Below the pieces are notes generated by a model, which saw nothing but the letters and a program-made list of their open reading frames with translations, ran no database searches and was not told where the DNA came from. This document shows positions 1-8,993 of a stretch of DNA of 64,000 nucleotides, piece by piece. The translations under genes and the position numbers were made by a program. The stretch comes from Scytolyngbya sp. HA4215-MV1 (GTDB lineage: Bacteria; Cyanobacteriota; Cyanobacteriia; Leptolyngbyales; Leptolyngbyaceae). Position 1 is the first letter of the stretch. Each line of letters starts with the position of its first letter. The stretch lies in contig JAHHIA010000002.1 in assembly GCA_019359045.1 (NCBI GenBank), forward strand, positions 1 to 64,000, written 5' to 3'.

Positions 1-129
1 TGTTCGATGTAGCTTGCTTCCCTAAGGGTACTGTCGTCCACAGTCATGGCATTTGAATCGTTGTTTACCGTTGTGGATGCGACCGTTCTTCACCGTTTTG
101 GCGGAGGCACAAAGGGGGCAGGCAGGCAT
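1..129 (-). pseudogene. IS1-family transposase (InsA-like) 5' fragment
   Basis: Reading the minus strand from the ATG at 129 gives MPACPLCASAKTVKNGR followed by IHNGKQRFKCHDCGRQYP. This is the CxxC...CxxC zinc-ribbon start of IS1-type InsA proteins, which bind the element ends. A TAG at 24-22 interrupts it after 35 codons. Dropping one T in the CCTTAGG context would restore a readable frame, so this is a decayed copy or a frameshift; the rest lies outside the window. The stretch 130-184 between this start and the TPR remnant would be the element's end. IS1 family assignment rests on the zinc ribbon only. Confidence 0.6.
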
Positions 130-159
130 GGTAGGAGAACAGCGAGAACTTTACTTCTC

Positions 160-184
160 CATCATTACATCTTGAGCACTACCA
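160..184. mobile_element. Putative IS1-type element terminus
   Basis: Read outward on the minus strand, the sequence just before the transposase start begins GGTAGTGCTCAAGATG at about 184. IS1-family ends typically start with GGT. The adjacent plus-strand bases resume an open TPR reading frame at 185, which places the junction here. The other end is outside the window, so no target duplication can be checked. Confidence 0.4.
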
Positions 185-508
185 GATTTTGATCGAGCGA
201 TTGCGTTGGCTCCCAACAATGCGACTGCTTACTTCCTGCGGGGAATGACGAGTGCCCAGTTGGGGAATCATCAAGCGGCGATCGAAGACTACAATCAGGC
301 AATTGCACTGGATGCTGCCAGTCCGCTGGCTTATATTGGTCGCGGCGTGTCTGAACTTAAGGATGGCAACTATGACACGGCTCAGACCGACTTTCAGACT
401 GCTGCAGACCTATTTTGGCAACGAAAAAAGATAGCCGAATACAGAGCGATGAAGCAGTTCATTCAGCAGTTGAGCCAGGGCATGATTGTGTCTGAAGATG
501 ACTTTTGA
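185..508 (+). pseudogene. TPR-repeat protein, 5'-truncated
   Basis: The frame encodes DFDRAIALAPNNATAYFLRG and continues through about two tetratricopeptide repeats (AIxLxPNNA...AYxxRGxxxxxLG...AIxDYNQAIAL) to a TGA at 506-508. There is no good start codon: the frame is open only back to a TGA at 173-175, and the upstream 9-10 bases belong to the putative insertion-sequence end. TPRs are helical scaffolds for protein-protein contacts. I read this as the 3' end of a larger TPR gene cut by the insertion. A TTG at 206 could start a 100-residue product, but nothing supports it. Confidence 0.65.
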
Positions 509-821
509 ATAACTTGAAATCTTGTATCGCTTGCTCCAGTCCGCCCGTGGCTGGATGGTCCTACGAGATTATCTCAGACCACCCGATATAATATGCGAAC
601 GTACACACAGACCAGTAGATGCCAAAATCAGGAAATCTGCGTTTGATTTATTGAAGAATCAATTTCCATTGCTTGAATTTTATCTTTCTGTAATTTAATA
701 GTGATGGCTCTATTGACAGTCTCTGCCTCTGCCCAAGTTTGCAGACTTGCCTCTATTGAAAATGGCGTCTTTGAGATAAATTGACGACAGCAGCACTGGA
801 TACAAAATCCCGTTTATCTCT
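509..821. other. Intergenic region, no gene seen
   Basis: This A+T-rich stretch lies upstream of the CHASE2 cyclase. A TTGACA hexamer at 713-718 is the only promoter-like sequence seen, and there is no convincing -10 box at normal spacing. No RNA gene or repeat was recognised. Confidence 0.4.
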
Positions 822-3146
822 ATGTGGGCAAGCGTGAGAGAGCAACTATGGCGATGGCGCGGTATTTTTATTACCGCTCCCAGTGTGGCAGGGATGGTGA
901 TCGGGCTGCGGTTGGCTGGATGGTTGCAACCTTTAGAGTTTGCAGCCCTGGATCAGTTTTTTTTGCTACGTCCCCCGGACTCGATCGACGCTCGTATTGT
1001 CATTGTGGAGATTCGAGAGCCTGACTTGCAAACACTAGGGCAGTGGCCCATGTCTGATCACCAGTTGGCTCAATTGCTGACGCTGATTAAACAGCAGCAA
1101 CCTCGGGTGATTGGATTAGATCTGTATCGCGATCTACCGGTTGAACCGGGGCATCAAGAATTAGTCAATGCCCTTCAATCCATACCCAATTTAATTGGCA
1201 TTCAAAAAGTCATTGTGAATGCTGATGGAGCGGCGGTGAAACCACCTCAGCCATTAACTAAATTAGTCCAACTGAGCGCCAATGACTTAATCATTGATGC
1301 GGATGGTAAAGTGCGACGTAGCTTACTTGCGATCGATGAGAAGGGTGAAATCATCCCAACGCTGGGCAATGCTTTAGCCCTCAGCTATCTCCAAGCTCAA
1401 AATATTGATGCAACCACAAGCGATACGGACCAGGTACAAATCGGCAAAGCACGCTTTACCTCGCTTCAAGAAAATGATGGTCCTTACGTGCGGGCAGATA
1501 CGGGAGGCTACCAAATTTTGGCGAACTTTCGCAATTTGCCTCGGAGGTTTGATCAGGTTTCTCTAACGCAGGTATTGACCAGACAAGTTCCCAATGATCT
1601 GTTCCGCGATCGCATTGTGTTGATTGGGATCACGGCTGAAAGTGTCGGCGATTTCTTCCTGACACCTTATAGCGCTGGGTGGGGTGGGCAGTTGACCAAT
1701 CGGACTAGCGGGGTGGAACTGCACGCCGAGGTTACTAGCCAGATTTTGAGTGCAGTACTAGAGGGTCGTCCTCTGATCCAGTTCTGGTCAGAGCCGCTGG
1801 AGTATTTGTGGATTGCTGCCTGGGCGCTGATTGGTGCAATGGTCAGTTGGGGCTTGCGCTATCGGGATAGCGCAAGCCAGCGGTTGCCACTGACTGCCAT
1901 CAGTATCAGTGGGCTGGGGGTTGGGCTGGTGGGTGGTAGCTACCTGGCGTTTTTGCAGAGCTGGTGGGTACCCGTGGTACCCGCTGTACTGGCGTTAGTG
2001 GGTGCAGCGATCGCCGTCACCAGTTACGTGGCACGATCGACGCTGGAGATTCGGGAAACCTTTAGCCGCTATCTGACGGATGAAGTCGTCGCCAATCTGC
2101 TGGAAACGTCTCAGGGTTTGAAGTTGGGCGGTGAAAAGCGCAAAGTCACGATTTTGATGGCAGACTTACGTGGGTTTTCTGCCATTTCAGAACGCATTTC
2201 ACCGGAGCAAACTGTGGCGTTTATCAATCGCTATCTGGAGATTATGACCGAAGCGATTACCCAGTATGGCGGCACCATTAATGAGTTTTTAGGAGATGGC
2301 ATTTTTGTTTTGTTTGGTGCCCCTGTGCAGCAGGCAGACGATGCTCAGCGAGCGATCGCCTGCGCGATCGCCATGCAGCAGGCAATGCAGCAGGTCAATG
2401 AGCAGACCCTGGCGATGAATCTGCCGCTGCTGGAGATGGGGATTGGCGTGCATACTGGGGAGGTGCTGGCAGGCAACATTGGCTCACGCAAGCGGGCAAA
2501 GTATACGGTGATTGGTAGCCATGTCAATCTGGCTTCCCGGATTGAGTCTTATACGGTCGGGGGACAGGTGTTAGTGTCGAAGGCGGTGCTGGCAGAAACC
2601 GGAGTGACAGTACGCATCGATGAGCAGTTTCAGGTGCAACCCAAGGGGATTCAGGAACCACTGACGCTGTATGAGATTGGCGGCATTGGTGGCGAGTTTA
2701 ATCTGTTTCTGCCCAGGGACGATGAGGCGATGATTGCGCTGCCGTGGCAACTGTCGATTGAGTATACGGTGCTGGAAGAGAAGCGATCGGGCAGCCAGGT
2801 TTTCCAGGGTAGTATCCGTAAGCTCTCGACCAACCAAGCTGAAGTGTGTGCCGCTGTTCCGGTTGAACGATTGACAAATCTGAAGATTCGGTTGCTGGCA
2901 AATTCACCCAAGTCCAGGGGAATGCGGGATGTGTATGCCAAGGTGACAGACCCCTTTAACCCAAATACGGGCTGTTTTACGGTGCGCTTTACGGCAGTGC
3001 CGCCGGAGGTGGCAACGTTGTTTGATTATTTACAGCAGATGGCAGAGATGGGGGAGATAGGGAGACGCAGGGACGCGGAGACTGGGAGACAGGAGGAGAA
3101 GCGGGAGCAGGGAGATTTTGGCGAGTCCGATCGCTCAATTGGGTAA
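822..3146 (+). CDS. CHASE2-sensor class III nucleotide cyclase with PilZ-like tail
   Basis: The product has 774 residues. A first transmembrane segment (about 15-33) is followed by an extracytoplasmic CHASE2 sensor (about 40-315), three transmembrane helices (about 325-400) and a class III cyclase domain (about 436-620). Metal-binding aspartates are D448 (MADLRGFS) and D492 (FLGDG); the catalytic Asn/Arg pair is N569/R573 (VNLASR). The residue aligned with the adenine-selecting lysine is Glu488 (TINEFLGD), as in guanylate cyclases, so cAMP versus cGMP is open. Residues 640-735 resemble a PilZ domain, a fold that often binds cyclic di-GMP. The last 30 residues (GRRRDAETGRQEEKREQ) come from a low-complexity repeat. 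It faces the DUF928/FHA/CHAT locus and converges with it, overlapping by 12 bp. Confidence 0.88.
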   Translation: MWASVREQLWRWRGIFITAPSVAGMVIGLRLAGWLQPLEFAALDQFFLLRPPDSIDARIVIVEIREPDLQTLGQWPMSDHQLAQLLTLIKQQQPRVIGLDLYRDLPVEPGHQELVNALQSIPNLIGIQKVIVNADGAAVKPPQPLTKLVQLSANDLIIDADGKVRRSLLAIDEKGEIIPTLGNALALSYLQAQNIDATTSDTDQVQIGKARFTSLQENDGPYVRADTGGYQILANFRNLPRRFDQVSLTQVLTRQVPNDLFRDRIVLIGITAESVGDFFLTPYSAGWGGQLTNRTSGVELHAEVTSQILSAVLEGRPLIQFWSEPLEYLWIAAWALIGAMVSWGLRYRDSASQRLPLTAISISGLGVGLVGGSYLAFLQSWWVPVVPAVLALVGAAIAVTSYVARSTLEIRETFSRYLTDEVVANLLETSQGLKLGGEKRKVTILMADLRGFSAISERISPEQTVAFINRYLEIMTEAITQYGGTINEFLGDGIFVLFGAPVQQADDAQRAIACAIAMQQAMQQVNEQTLAMNLPLLEMGIGVHTGEVLAGNIGSRKRAKYTVIGSHVNLASRIESYTVGGQVLVSKAVLAETGVTVRIDEQFQVQPKGIQEPLTLYEIGGIGGEFNLFLPRDDEAMIALPWQLSIEYTVLEEKRSGSQVFQGSIRKLSTNQAEVCAAVPVERLTNLKIRLLANSPKSRGMRDVYAKVTDPFNPNTGCFTVRFTAVPPEVATLFDYLQQMAEMGEIGRRRDAETGRQEEKREQGDFGESDRSIG

Positions 3147-3980
3147 AGGCTTTGATGGAGGCAGAGGCTGTGACAGTGGTATATCTTTCAAGTCGGCTAA
3201 CCCATTGAACTGCAATAAAGCGTTCCAGAGTTCTGTGGCGTTTGTATTTCTGGGTTCATCTTGTCGCAAGGTCATCAAGGTCGATACCATGTCGTACCAA
3301 ATGCCGGATTCGCCATACAGCCTGACGCGATCTAATCCTGTTGCTTGCTTAAGTTGATTTGCCAAAACTGCATCTGGCTCAATGCGTCGAATCGATAGCT
3401 CGGCAAACGGATCATCAGGCTGTGACTCTGTGCCCTTGCAAATAAGTGTGATGTACCCTTCGTAATCCTCGCCTACCCGCAATGCTGGAGCAGCTTGAGG
3501 CAGTGTAACCTGCACAATGGCTGGAGTTTGTGGTAACTGTTGAATGGTCTGGTAAACTACTTCTCCGTCTTTCTGAACAAGTACGAATTCAACGGTTTTG
3601 GCAGAGGTCTGAGGGATGTAAACTGCCAGGCTGGGATGGGCTGCCAGCGTGAACTGCAATTTCGATGATGACGGGTCTACGGGAAGCAGCGGAATCAGGT
3701 TTTGGTCAAGCGGTTTGGGATTCGTCTGAAAGCATGATAGATCCCGTTGTCTACCAGCTCCCCCCACTGTATATTTCGGTCTCGGCTGGTCTTTACGAGG
3801 TTTGAAGGGATTGCGATTGACTCGACCCGACGATCGCCGCCGAGCCATGATCTGAGAGCTGGCAGGTATGACTCCGGCTGACGATGGTAGAGATGTCATA
3901 GATGCCAGGGTAGGTAATGGCAACAGAGCCGATATTGGCAACAGGAGACTAAGCCACAGGAACGTTGGAGAAAGCATCAT
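3135..3980 (-). CDS. DUF928 protein (copy A)
   Basis: This 281-residue protein begins with a hydrophobic leader (MMLSPTFLWLSLLLPISALL, cleavage likely after PTLA), so it is exported. The rest matches the cyanobacterial DUF928 pattern: a proline-rich linker with PRPKYTVGGAGRQRDLSC, a beta-rich core with AAHPSLAVYIPQTSAKTVEF, and a conserved tail LYGESGIWYDMVSTL. No enzymatic role is established for DUF928, but the family recurs next to CHAT and FHA genes in cyanobacteria. It is the last gene of the minus-strand locus, 83 bp after the FHA stop, and is a clear paralogue of the gene at 8994-9884. The start is the first of two adjacent Met codons. Confidence 0.85.
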   Translation of the reverse strand: MMLSPTFLWLSLLLPISALLPLPTLASMTSLPSSAGVIPASSQIMARRRSSGRVNRNPFKPRKDQPRPKYTVGGAGRQRDLSCFQTNPKPLDQNLIPLLPVDPSSSKLQFTLAAHPSLAVYIPQTSAKTVEFVLVQKDGEVVYQTIQQLPQTPAIVQVTLPQAAPALRVGEDYEGYITLICKGTESQPDDPFAELSIRRIEPDAVLANQLKQATGLDRVRLYGESGIWYDMVSTLMTLRQDEPRNTNATELWNALLQFNGLADLKDIPLSQPLPPSKPLPN

Positions 3981-4063
3981 GGAAATCTTTTGGAGGGGTA
4001 ATAGAGAGTCTATAACCAGTTGCCGAACATCACAAACGGTGTTCCAATCACTGACATTGAGCT

Positions 4064-6802
4064 TTAAGGTCGAACTGGATTGCAGGTTGGCGAGGCGACT
4101 CCCGCTGCATGAGGGGTGGTCGGAAGCTGGGCGACCAGGTAGGTGTTGCCCTTGGCATCAGTGACCCAGCCCTGAGCTTCGACGATCGCTTCTGGAGGGG
4201 TGGCAGTTGTGGTCGCGGGTCCTGTGGCTGCGGAAACCTGGCTGGTAGGTACCAGAGACACTGGCTCAGCTAAGGAGTCTGAAGTGCCTGTAAACAAGTC
4301 ATCAGGACTAGTGGGTAAGCCACCCCGCCCCACGATCGTGAACTTACCTTGTCTGGCAGTTCCAGTGCTGGCACAGGCTTCAGTAATTTGGTTGGACGGA
4401 TCGATCGGGGTTCCCGGTAACTCGGTCAAGCCCTGACTGGGGTCTATAGTTGGATTGTTAATTGTGATGCTGCCATTAATGCCCAACTGGGAACTGGCAG
4501 TGATGTCACTGTTGGGCGTTAGTTGAGGCTGTACCTGTAAGCCAAAGATGCCCTGTGTATCAATGCTGATGTTGCCACCAGCCCCACTAAATGCATTGGC
4601 GGTGATGTCGCTGTTTTCTGAGAGAACGCCAACGATGAAGGGTGCCGCGATCGTGATTTTGCCGCCATCCCCCCCTGCTTGAGCTGTCCCTGCGGTGGTA
4701 GAAATGAGGCTGTTATAGCGCATCAGCAAAATATCACGAATATTCAGGGTGATGTTGCCACCCTGAGTGCTGGCGGTTTCAGCAGTAATGGAACCGCGAC
4801 GATCAAGGACCAGTCGATCGGCGTGCATCTGAATACTACCGCCAATGCCGCTCCCTTTACTATCGACCACAATAGCTGCCCCATCTGCAATCTGAACTAA
4901 TTGGGGATCGATCAGAATGCTGCCGCCATTGCCCGATGAACCGGGCGTTGTACTGGCAAATATCCCGGTGCCACTGCCAGTCAGTTGTAAAGTCTCGATT
5001 ACATTCAAACCAATGTCACCAGCGTTGCCTGTGCTGCTGGTGTTGCTGGTGATGCGTGCGCCGCTTTCCAGAGTGGCGTTGTTGGCTATGAGCTGAATAC
5101 TGCCTGCCAGACCACTGCCTGCGGTTGAGGCAGATACTTCGGCATTGTCCGCCATATTGAATGTATTGGTGGTAATTGCCACACTCCCACCCTTACCTGT
5201 TGAACCGGACTCGGTTCCCGCAAACAAGCCTGTATCCTGTCCAGTGAGCAAAAGACGATCGGCAATTTGCAGAATCACGCTGCCACCTGTACCTGCGCCA
5301 GTTGTCGAGGCAGAAACTACCACGCCATTTTGGAGGGTGAGTTGTTGGGCGCTCATGTTCACGTTACCACCTGCGCTACTGCCACTGGTCTCTGCCGAGA
5401 TCGAACCAGCCCCGCTCAATGTAATCGAATCAGGTGCAATCAAGGTAATGGTGCCTCCCCGCCCACTACCTGTTGTAGAAGCAGAGATCGCACTACCGGG
5501 TTCAAAGTTGATAGTCAGATTTTGCCCATTGAGTTCGGGTTGAATCGTGATATTCCCTGCATTGCCTTGACTGTTTGAGGTTGTGGACGTGGTAATGCTG
5601 GCTCCTGAGAGGAGGTTTAACAGAGGTGTGTTGAGGAGAATGCTGCCAGCGTTACCCTGGTCACTGTTTTGGGCAGAAAGTGTACTGGTAGAGTCCAGCA
5701 GAATACCCTGATTGGCAGTTATGTCGATACTGCCTGCCTGCCCAGTGCTGCTGGTATTACTGAGGATTTGACTGTTGTTAAATGTAACCACACCAGGACT
5801 AACCAGGGTAATGTTCCCAGCACGATTACTGCTCCGCGTATCACTTTGAATTAAGCTGTCGCGAAAGGTGAGACTATCCGTGCTGGTGACCGTTACATTC
5901 CCTGCCTGACCTTTGCCACTTAAATTGATTTGGATAGGATCACAAATTGGACAAGGTTTTACTTCAACCTGTTGAGCGGTCAGGACACGGGTGTTGGCGA
6001 CAGTGAGGGTCCCAAACCCGTTGACCTCTACATCTCCTGCAAGCCCACCAGAAGCTACCGTATTGATCTCTAACCCAGAGATCTCGTTGCCAGCCTCCAG
6101 AGTCACTTTACCTCCATTGCCGGAAGCCCCTTGTTTCGAGCCTGAGAAGGAATTGAGGAAGGAGGTATTGCCCAAGATACTGCCTTTTTTGGCACTCAAA
6201 TAAATCATCCCCCCGTTACCCGCAGTGCCCGAGTCTAAGAACGAGAACGAGCTCGAGTCCAAGATCGAGTTTTGGAGGGAGATAGTACCGGAGTTCGTCA
6301 AGAATAAAACCGCCCCCCCATTGCCCGCGTCTGAGAACAACGAGAACGAGCTCGAGGTCAAGTCCGAGTTTTGGAGGGAGATAGTGCCGGAGTTGGTCAA
6401 GAATGAAACTGCACCCCCGTTGCCCGCATTGCCCGGGAACGAGAACGAGGTCGAGGTCAAGGTCGAGTTTTGGAGGGAGATAGTGCCGGAGTTGGTCAAG
6501 AATGAAACTGCACCCCCGTTGCCCGCATTGCCCGAGTCTGAGAACGAGAACGACCTCAAGTCCAAGTCCGAGTTTTGGAGGGAGATAGTGCCGGAGTTGG
6601 TCAAGAATGAAACTGCGCCCCCGTTGCCTGCATTGCCCGAGGACGAGAGCGACCTCAAGTCCAAGTCCGAGTTTTGGAGGGAAATAGTGCCGGAGTTCAT
6701 CAAGAATGAAACTGCCCCCCCGTTGCCAGCATTGCCCGAGTTCGAGCTCGACTTCGAGTCCAAGTCCGAATTTTGGAGAGAGATAGTGCCGGAGTTCGTC
6801 AA
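4064..6802 (-). CDS. FHA-type exoprotein, distal part (frameshifted from 6799-8793)
   Basis: This is the C-terminal two thirds of a filamentous-haemagglutinin-like exoprotein. It opens in the middle of the NSGTISLQNSDLDLRS repeats and continues as glycine/serine-rich beta-helix repeats (GSGxGGxIxLxAxxxLxLxxGA...). It ends with the segment GWVTDAKGNTYLVAQLP that is common at the end of cyanobacterial proteins of this class. It lacks its own signal peptide and secretion domain, so it cannot be exported alone. Its frame joins the upstream half if one C is added to the run at 6814-6819. It may be silent, made by slippage, or joined by correcting a read error. Confidence 0.85.
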   Translation of the reverse strand: MTNSGTISLQNSDLDSKSSSNSGNAGNGGAVSFLMNSGTISLQNSDLDLRSLSSSGNAGNGGAVSFLTNSGTISLQNSDLDLRSFSFSDSGNAGNGGAVSFLTNSGTISLQNSTLTSTSFSFPGNAGNGGAVSFLTNSGTISLQNSDLTSSSFSLFSDAGNGGAVLFLTNSGTISLQNSILDSSSFSFLDSGTAGNGGMIYLSAKKGSILGNTSFLNSFSGSKQGASGNGGKVTLEAGNEISGLEINTVASGGLAGDVEVNGFGTLTVANTRVLTAQQVEVKPCPICDPIQINLSGKGQAGNVTVTSTDSLTFRDSLIQSDTRSSNRAGNITLVSPGVVTFNNSQILSNTSSTGQAGSIDITANQGILLDSTSTLSAQNSDQGNAGSILLNTPLLNLLSGASITTSTTSNSQGNAGNITIQPELNGQNLTINFEPGSAISASTTGSGRGGTITLIAPDSITLSGAGSISAETSGSSAGGNVNMSAQQLTLQNGVVVSASTTGAGTGGSVILQIADRLLLTGQDTGLFAGTESGSTGKGGSVAITTNTFNMADNAEVSASTAGSGLAGSIQLIANNATLESGARITSNTSSTGNAGDIGLNVIETLQLTGSGTGIFASTTPGSSGNGGSILIDPQLVQIADGAAIVVDSKGSGIGGSIQMHADRLVLDRRGSITAETASTQGGNITLNIRDILLMRYNSLISTTAGTAQAGGDGGKITIAAPFIVGVLSENSDITANAFSGAGGNISIDTQGIFGLQVQPQLTPNSDITASSQLGINGSITINNPTIDPSQGLTELPGTPIDPSNQITEACASTGTARQGKFTIVGRGGLPTSPDDLFTGTSDSLAEPVSLVPTSQVSAATGPATTTATPPEAIVEAQGWVTDAKGNTYLVAQLPTTPHAAGVASPTCNPVRP

Positions 6803-7250
6803 GAATGAAACTGCCCCCCGTTGCCCCCAGTGCCCGAGTTCGAGAACGAGCTCGAGTCCAAGTCCGAGTTTTGGAGAGAGATAGTGCCGGAGTTCGTCAA
6901 GAATGAAACTGCCCCCCCGTTGCCCGCATTGCCCGAGTCTAAGAACGAGTCCGACCTCAAGCGCAAGCTCGAGTTTTGGAGGGAGATCGTGCCGGAGTTC
7001 GTCAAGAATGAAACTGCCCCCCCGTTGCCTCCAGTGCCCGAAAACGAGAGCGAACTCAAGTTCAAGTCCGAGTTTTGGAGGGAGATCGTGCCGGAGTTGG
7101 TCGAGAATGAAACAGCCCCCCCGTTGCCCGAGAACGAGAACGACCTCAAGTCCAAGTCCAAGTCCGAGTTTTGGAGGGAGATCGTGCCAGAGTTGGTCGA
7201 GAATGAAATCACCCCCCCGTTGACCCCATCGCCAAAGAACGAATCCGAGC
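6222..7250 (-). repeat. Ten tandem ~99-bp coding repeats with poly-C runs
   Basis: Copies of the unit NSGTISLQNSxLxxxSxSxS-GNAGNGGAVSFLT recur about every 93-105 bp; the ggagtt(c/g) landmark lies near 6291, 6391, 6490, 6595, 6692, 6791, 6889, 6994, 7092 and 7191. Most units carry a run of seven C on the plus strand, or CA/CG plus five C. The unit around 6814-6819 has only six, and the landmark spacing 6791 to 6889 is 98 bp instead of 99, which shifts the reading frame. Copies differ mainly in the Asp/Leu/Ser/Phe stretch. Confidence 0.9.
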
Positions 7251-8793
7251 CCGAATTTAAGAAAATGCGATTAGACGGATCACCGAAGACAGTGATATCG
7301 CCTCGTCCATACGCTTGAATATCCCCTCCATTCGTTTCAGAAATCGCTGTACTGGTATCAATATTTCCTCGAATCGAGATCGTCCCTGGCAGGGTATTGG
7401 GGCTAAACTGATTGGTCAACAACACCAGTCCACCCGGTTGGTCAACCCGAATACCACCAGTCACTGTAATATCTGCGGTTGGATTAGTCCCGACGGGATC
7501 GATCGGAGCAGGCATAAACACTCCCACCAGCACTGGATTAGTGGGCAAACCTCCCAACTGTGCCCAATCGACCCCGGCTCTCACATCCAGGGTTGCTCGA
7601 GTGCTGCCATCAATCACTATTGGCACGGCTACCGGATCCACACTCCTGACCGTGCCATCGCTGTTTAGGGTCGCTTTGTATTCGGTCAGGTTAAAGGTTG
7701 CCAGGTCAGCATAGGTCTTGCTGCCATTAAACAAAGCAGTATTGTTGGGGTTAATCGTCGTTGCAGTTGCTCCTGTCCCTGTAATCCTGACATTGCCCAG
7801 AGAGACACTTCCCCCTGCCAGAATGTGCAGAGATTCCCCCACGTAATCTCCTAACTCCACATTGCCCAGGGCCAAAATAATGGGGTCATTGGGGCTGAGC
7901 AAATCACCAGGTTGTCCATCCAGGCGATCGACCCGCAGATTGCCCCCAGTATAGAAATGGGCATCTCCTACCACCGGATTGTCGGAGCGCAGCACCAAGT
8001 CGCCCCCCGACCAAAAACCACTATCAGGATGGTTCAAAGCAAAAATATCCACTGACTGGTTGCCCTGCACCTGCAAGGTTCCGCCCGCCGCCGCCATAAA
8101 GGGAGTAGTCAGGGTATCTCGCAACCGTACCGTATCTTGAGCCAGCAACGTCAAGGCTTTGCCCGCCAATAGCGTCCCTTGCAAATCCAGAATGTCTGCC
8201 TCCAGGGTCAAATCCTGTCCTGCGGTCAAGTTGCCGCGATCGGTCAGGGTGGAACCGGGAGAAATCGGTCCCCGTTGTAACCCTGGCACTACACTCACCG
8301 TCAGTAAGGGGGGAGTCTGGGGGTTAATAGCACTGAACTCACTGCCATTGGCAAACTGAAAACTGCTGGCAGTGCTGGCAAAAAACGACCCACCGATTTC
8401 CAACCGGGCATTGGGGCCAAACAAAATGCCATTGGGATTGAGCAAAAACAAACTGGCAGTGCCATTCGCTTTCAGCAAACCATCGATATTGGAAATGGAG
8501 TTGCCCGTTACCCGCGTCAGAACATTCTGAATTTGGGGCGCATTATTAAACCAGGCAGTGTTGCCCGTGAGAACCGAAAACTCACGAAAGCTGTGATACA
8601 GGTTGACCCCAGATTCTGTCCCGCCTGTAATCAAGCTGGTGTTGCCCGTCGTGGTGACCTGAGAGTGGATAGGCAGAGTAGTATCGGGAACAATCTGTGC
8701 CTGCCCTGGTGGAGCCATCAGCGCTGAAACCAACAGACTGCCCGCCAGCGAGAGTGGCAAAACCAAATCCAAACGTTGTTGATACATATTCAT
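6799..8793 (-). CDS. FHA-type exoprotein, N-terminal part with TPS secretion domain
   Basis: The likely start is the ATG at 8793, because it places a normal signal peptide first (MNMYQQRLDLVLPLSLAGSL, cleavage near GQAQ). The two-partner-secretion domain follows: TTLPIHSQVTTTGNTSLITG, then SFREFSVLTGNTAWFNN and the hallmark LNPNGILFGPNARLEIGGSF. A beta-helical stalk and the first repeats follow until the frame ends at GGQFHS just past the short C run. A longer frame begins at 8841 but would bury the signal peptide. TPS exoproteins need an outer-membrane TpsB transporter; none is in this window. It lies 200 bp after a DUF928 gene on the same strand. A cell-surface adhesin or S-layer-like role is inferred. 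Confidence 0.85.
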   Translation of the reverse strand: MNMYQQRLDLVLPLSLAGSLLVSALMAPPGQAQIVPDTTLPIHSQVTTTGNTSLITGGTESGVNLYHSFREFSVLTGNTAWFNNAPQIQNVLTRVTGNSISNIDGLLKANGTASLFLLNPNGILFGPNARLEIGGSFFASTASSFQFANGSEFSAINPQTPPLLTVSVVPGLQRGPISPGSTLTDRGNLTAGQDLTLEADILDLQGTLLAGKALTLLAQDTVRLRDTLTTPFMAAAGGTLQVQGNQSVDIFALNHPDSGFWSGGDLVLRSDNPVVGDAHFYTGGNLRVDRLDGQPGDLLSPNDPIILALGNVELGDYVGESLHILAGGSVSLGNVRITGTGATATTINPNNTALFNGSKTYADLATFNLTEYKATLNSDGTVRSVDPVAVPIVIDGSTRATLDVRAGVDWAQLGGLPTNPVLVGVFMPAPIDPVGTNPTADITVTGGIRVDQPGGLVLLTNQFSPNTLPGTISIRGNIDTSTAISETNGGDIQAYGRGDITVFGDPSNRIFLNSGSDSFFGDGVNGGVISFSTNSGTISLQNSDLDLDLRSFSFSGNGGAVSFSTNSGTISLQNSDLNLSSLSFSGTGGNGGAVSFLTNSGTISLQNSSLRLRSDSFLDSGNAGNGGAVSFLTNSGTISLQNSDLDSSSFSNSGTGGNGGQFHS

Positions 8794-8864
8794 AGGGATT
8801 GATGGCTTCAGATATATAGCCCACGGGGGGAGCATGGGCATATGCAGGTAACAGGCGATTGTCC

Positions 8865-8884
8865 GTAGGGGCGTACGCCCCTAC
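8865..8884. repeat. 20-bp perfect palindrome GTAGGGGCGTACGCCCCTAC
   Basis: This perfect palindrome sits between the FHA start and the preceding DUF928 stop. A diverged copy (TAGGGGCATACGGCTGTGCG followed by CCCCTA) lies near 41980-42005. Such GGGGCG hairpins are dispersed repeats in cyanobacterial genomes. Here it could also form an RNA hairpin between two cotranscribed genes. Confidence 0.6.
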
Positions 8885-8993
8885 AAGGATCTGTAAATGC
8901 AGTTGAGTTGATACCGATTCATCGGGAAAGGATTAAAGCTCTGACTTGAGATTTGTCTATACACCGTCGTTTTTCCAAGGGGGACAGGCTTGT

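Noticed and set aside
6222-7250. Regular ~100-bp repeats resembling a CRISPR array
   Set aside because: Whole units are similar, without unique spacers; they are coding repeats. No CRISPR array or cas gene was seen in the window.
6225-7318. Long plus-strand frames with repeated EFWREIVPEFVKNETAPPLP
   Set aside because: They are antisense to the FHA repeats, have no start context, and the minus-strand product matches a known protein class.
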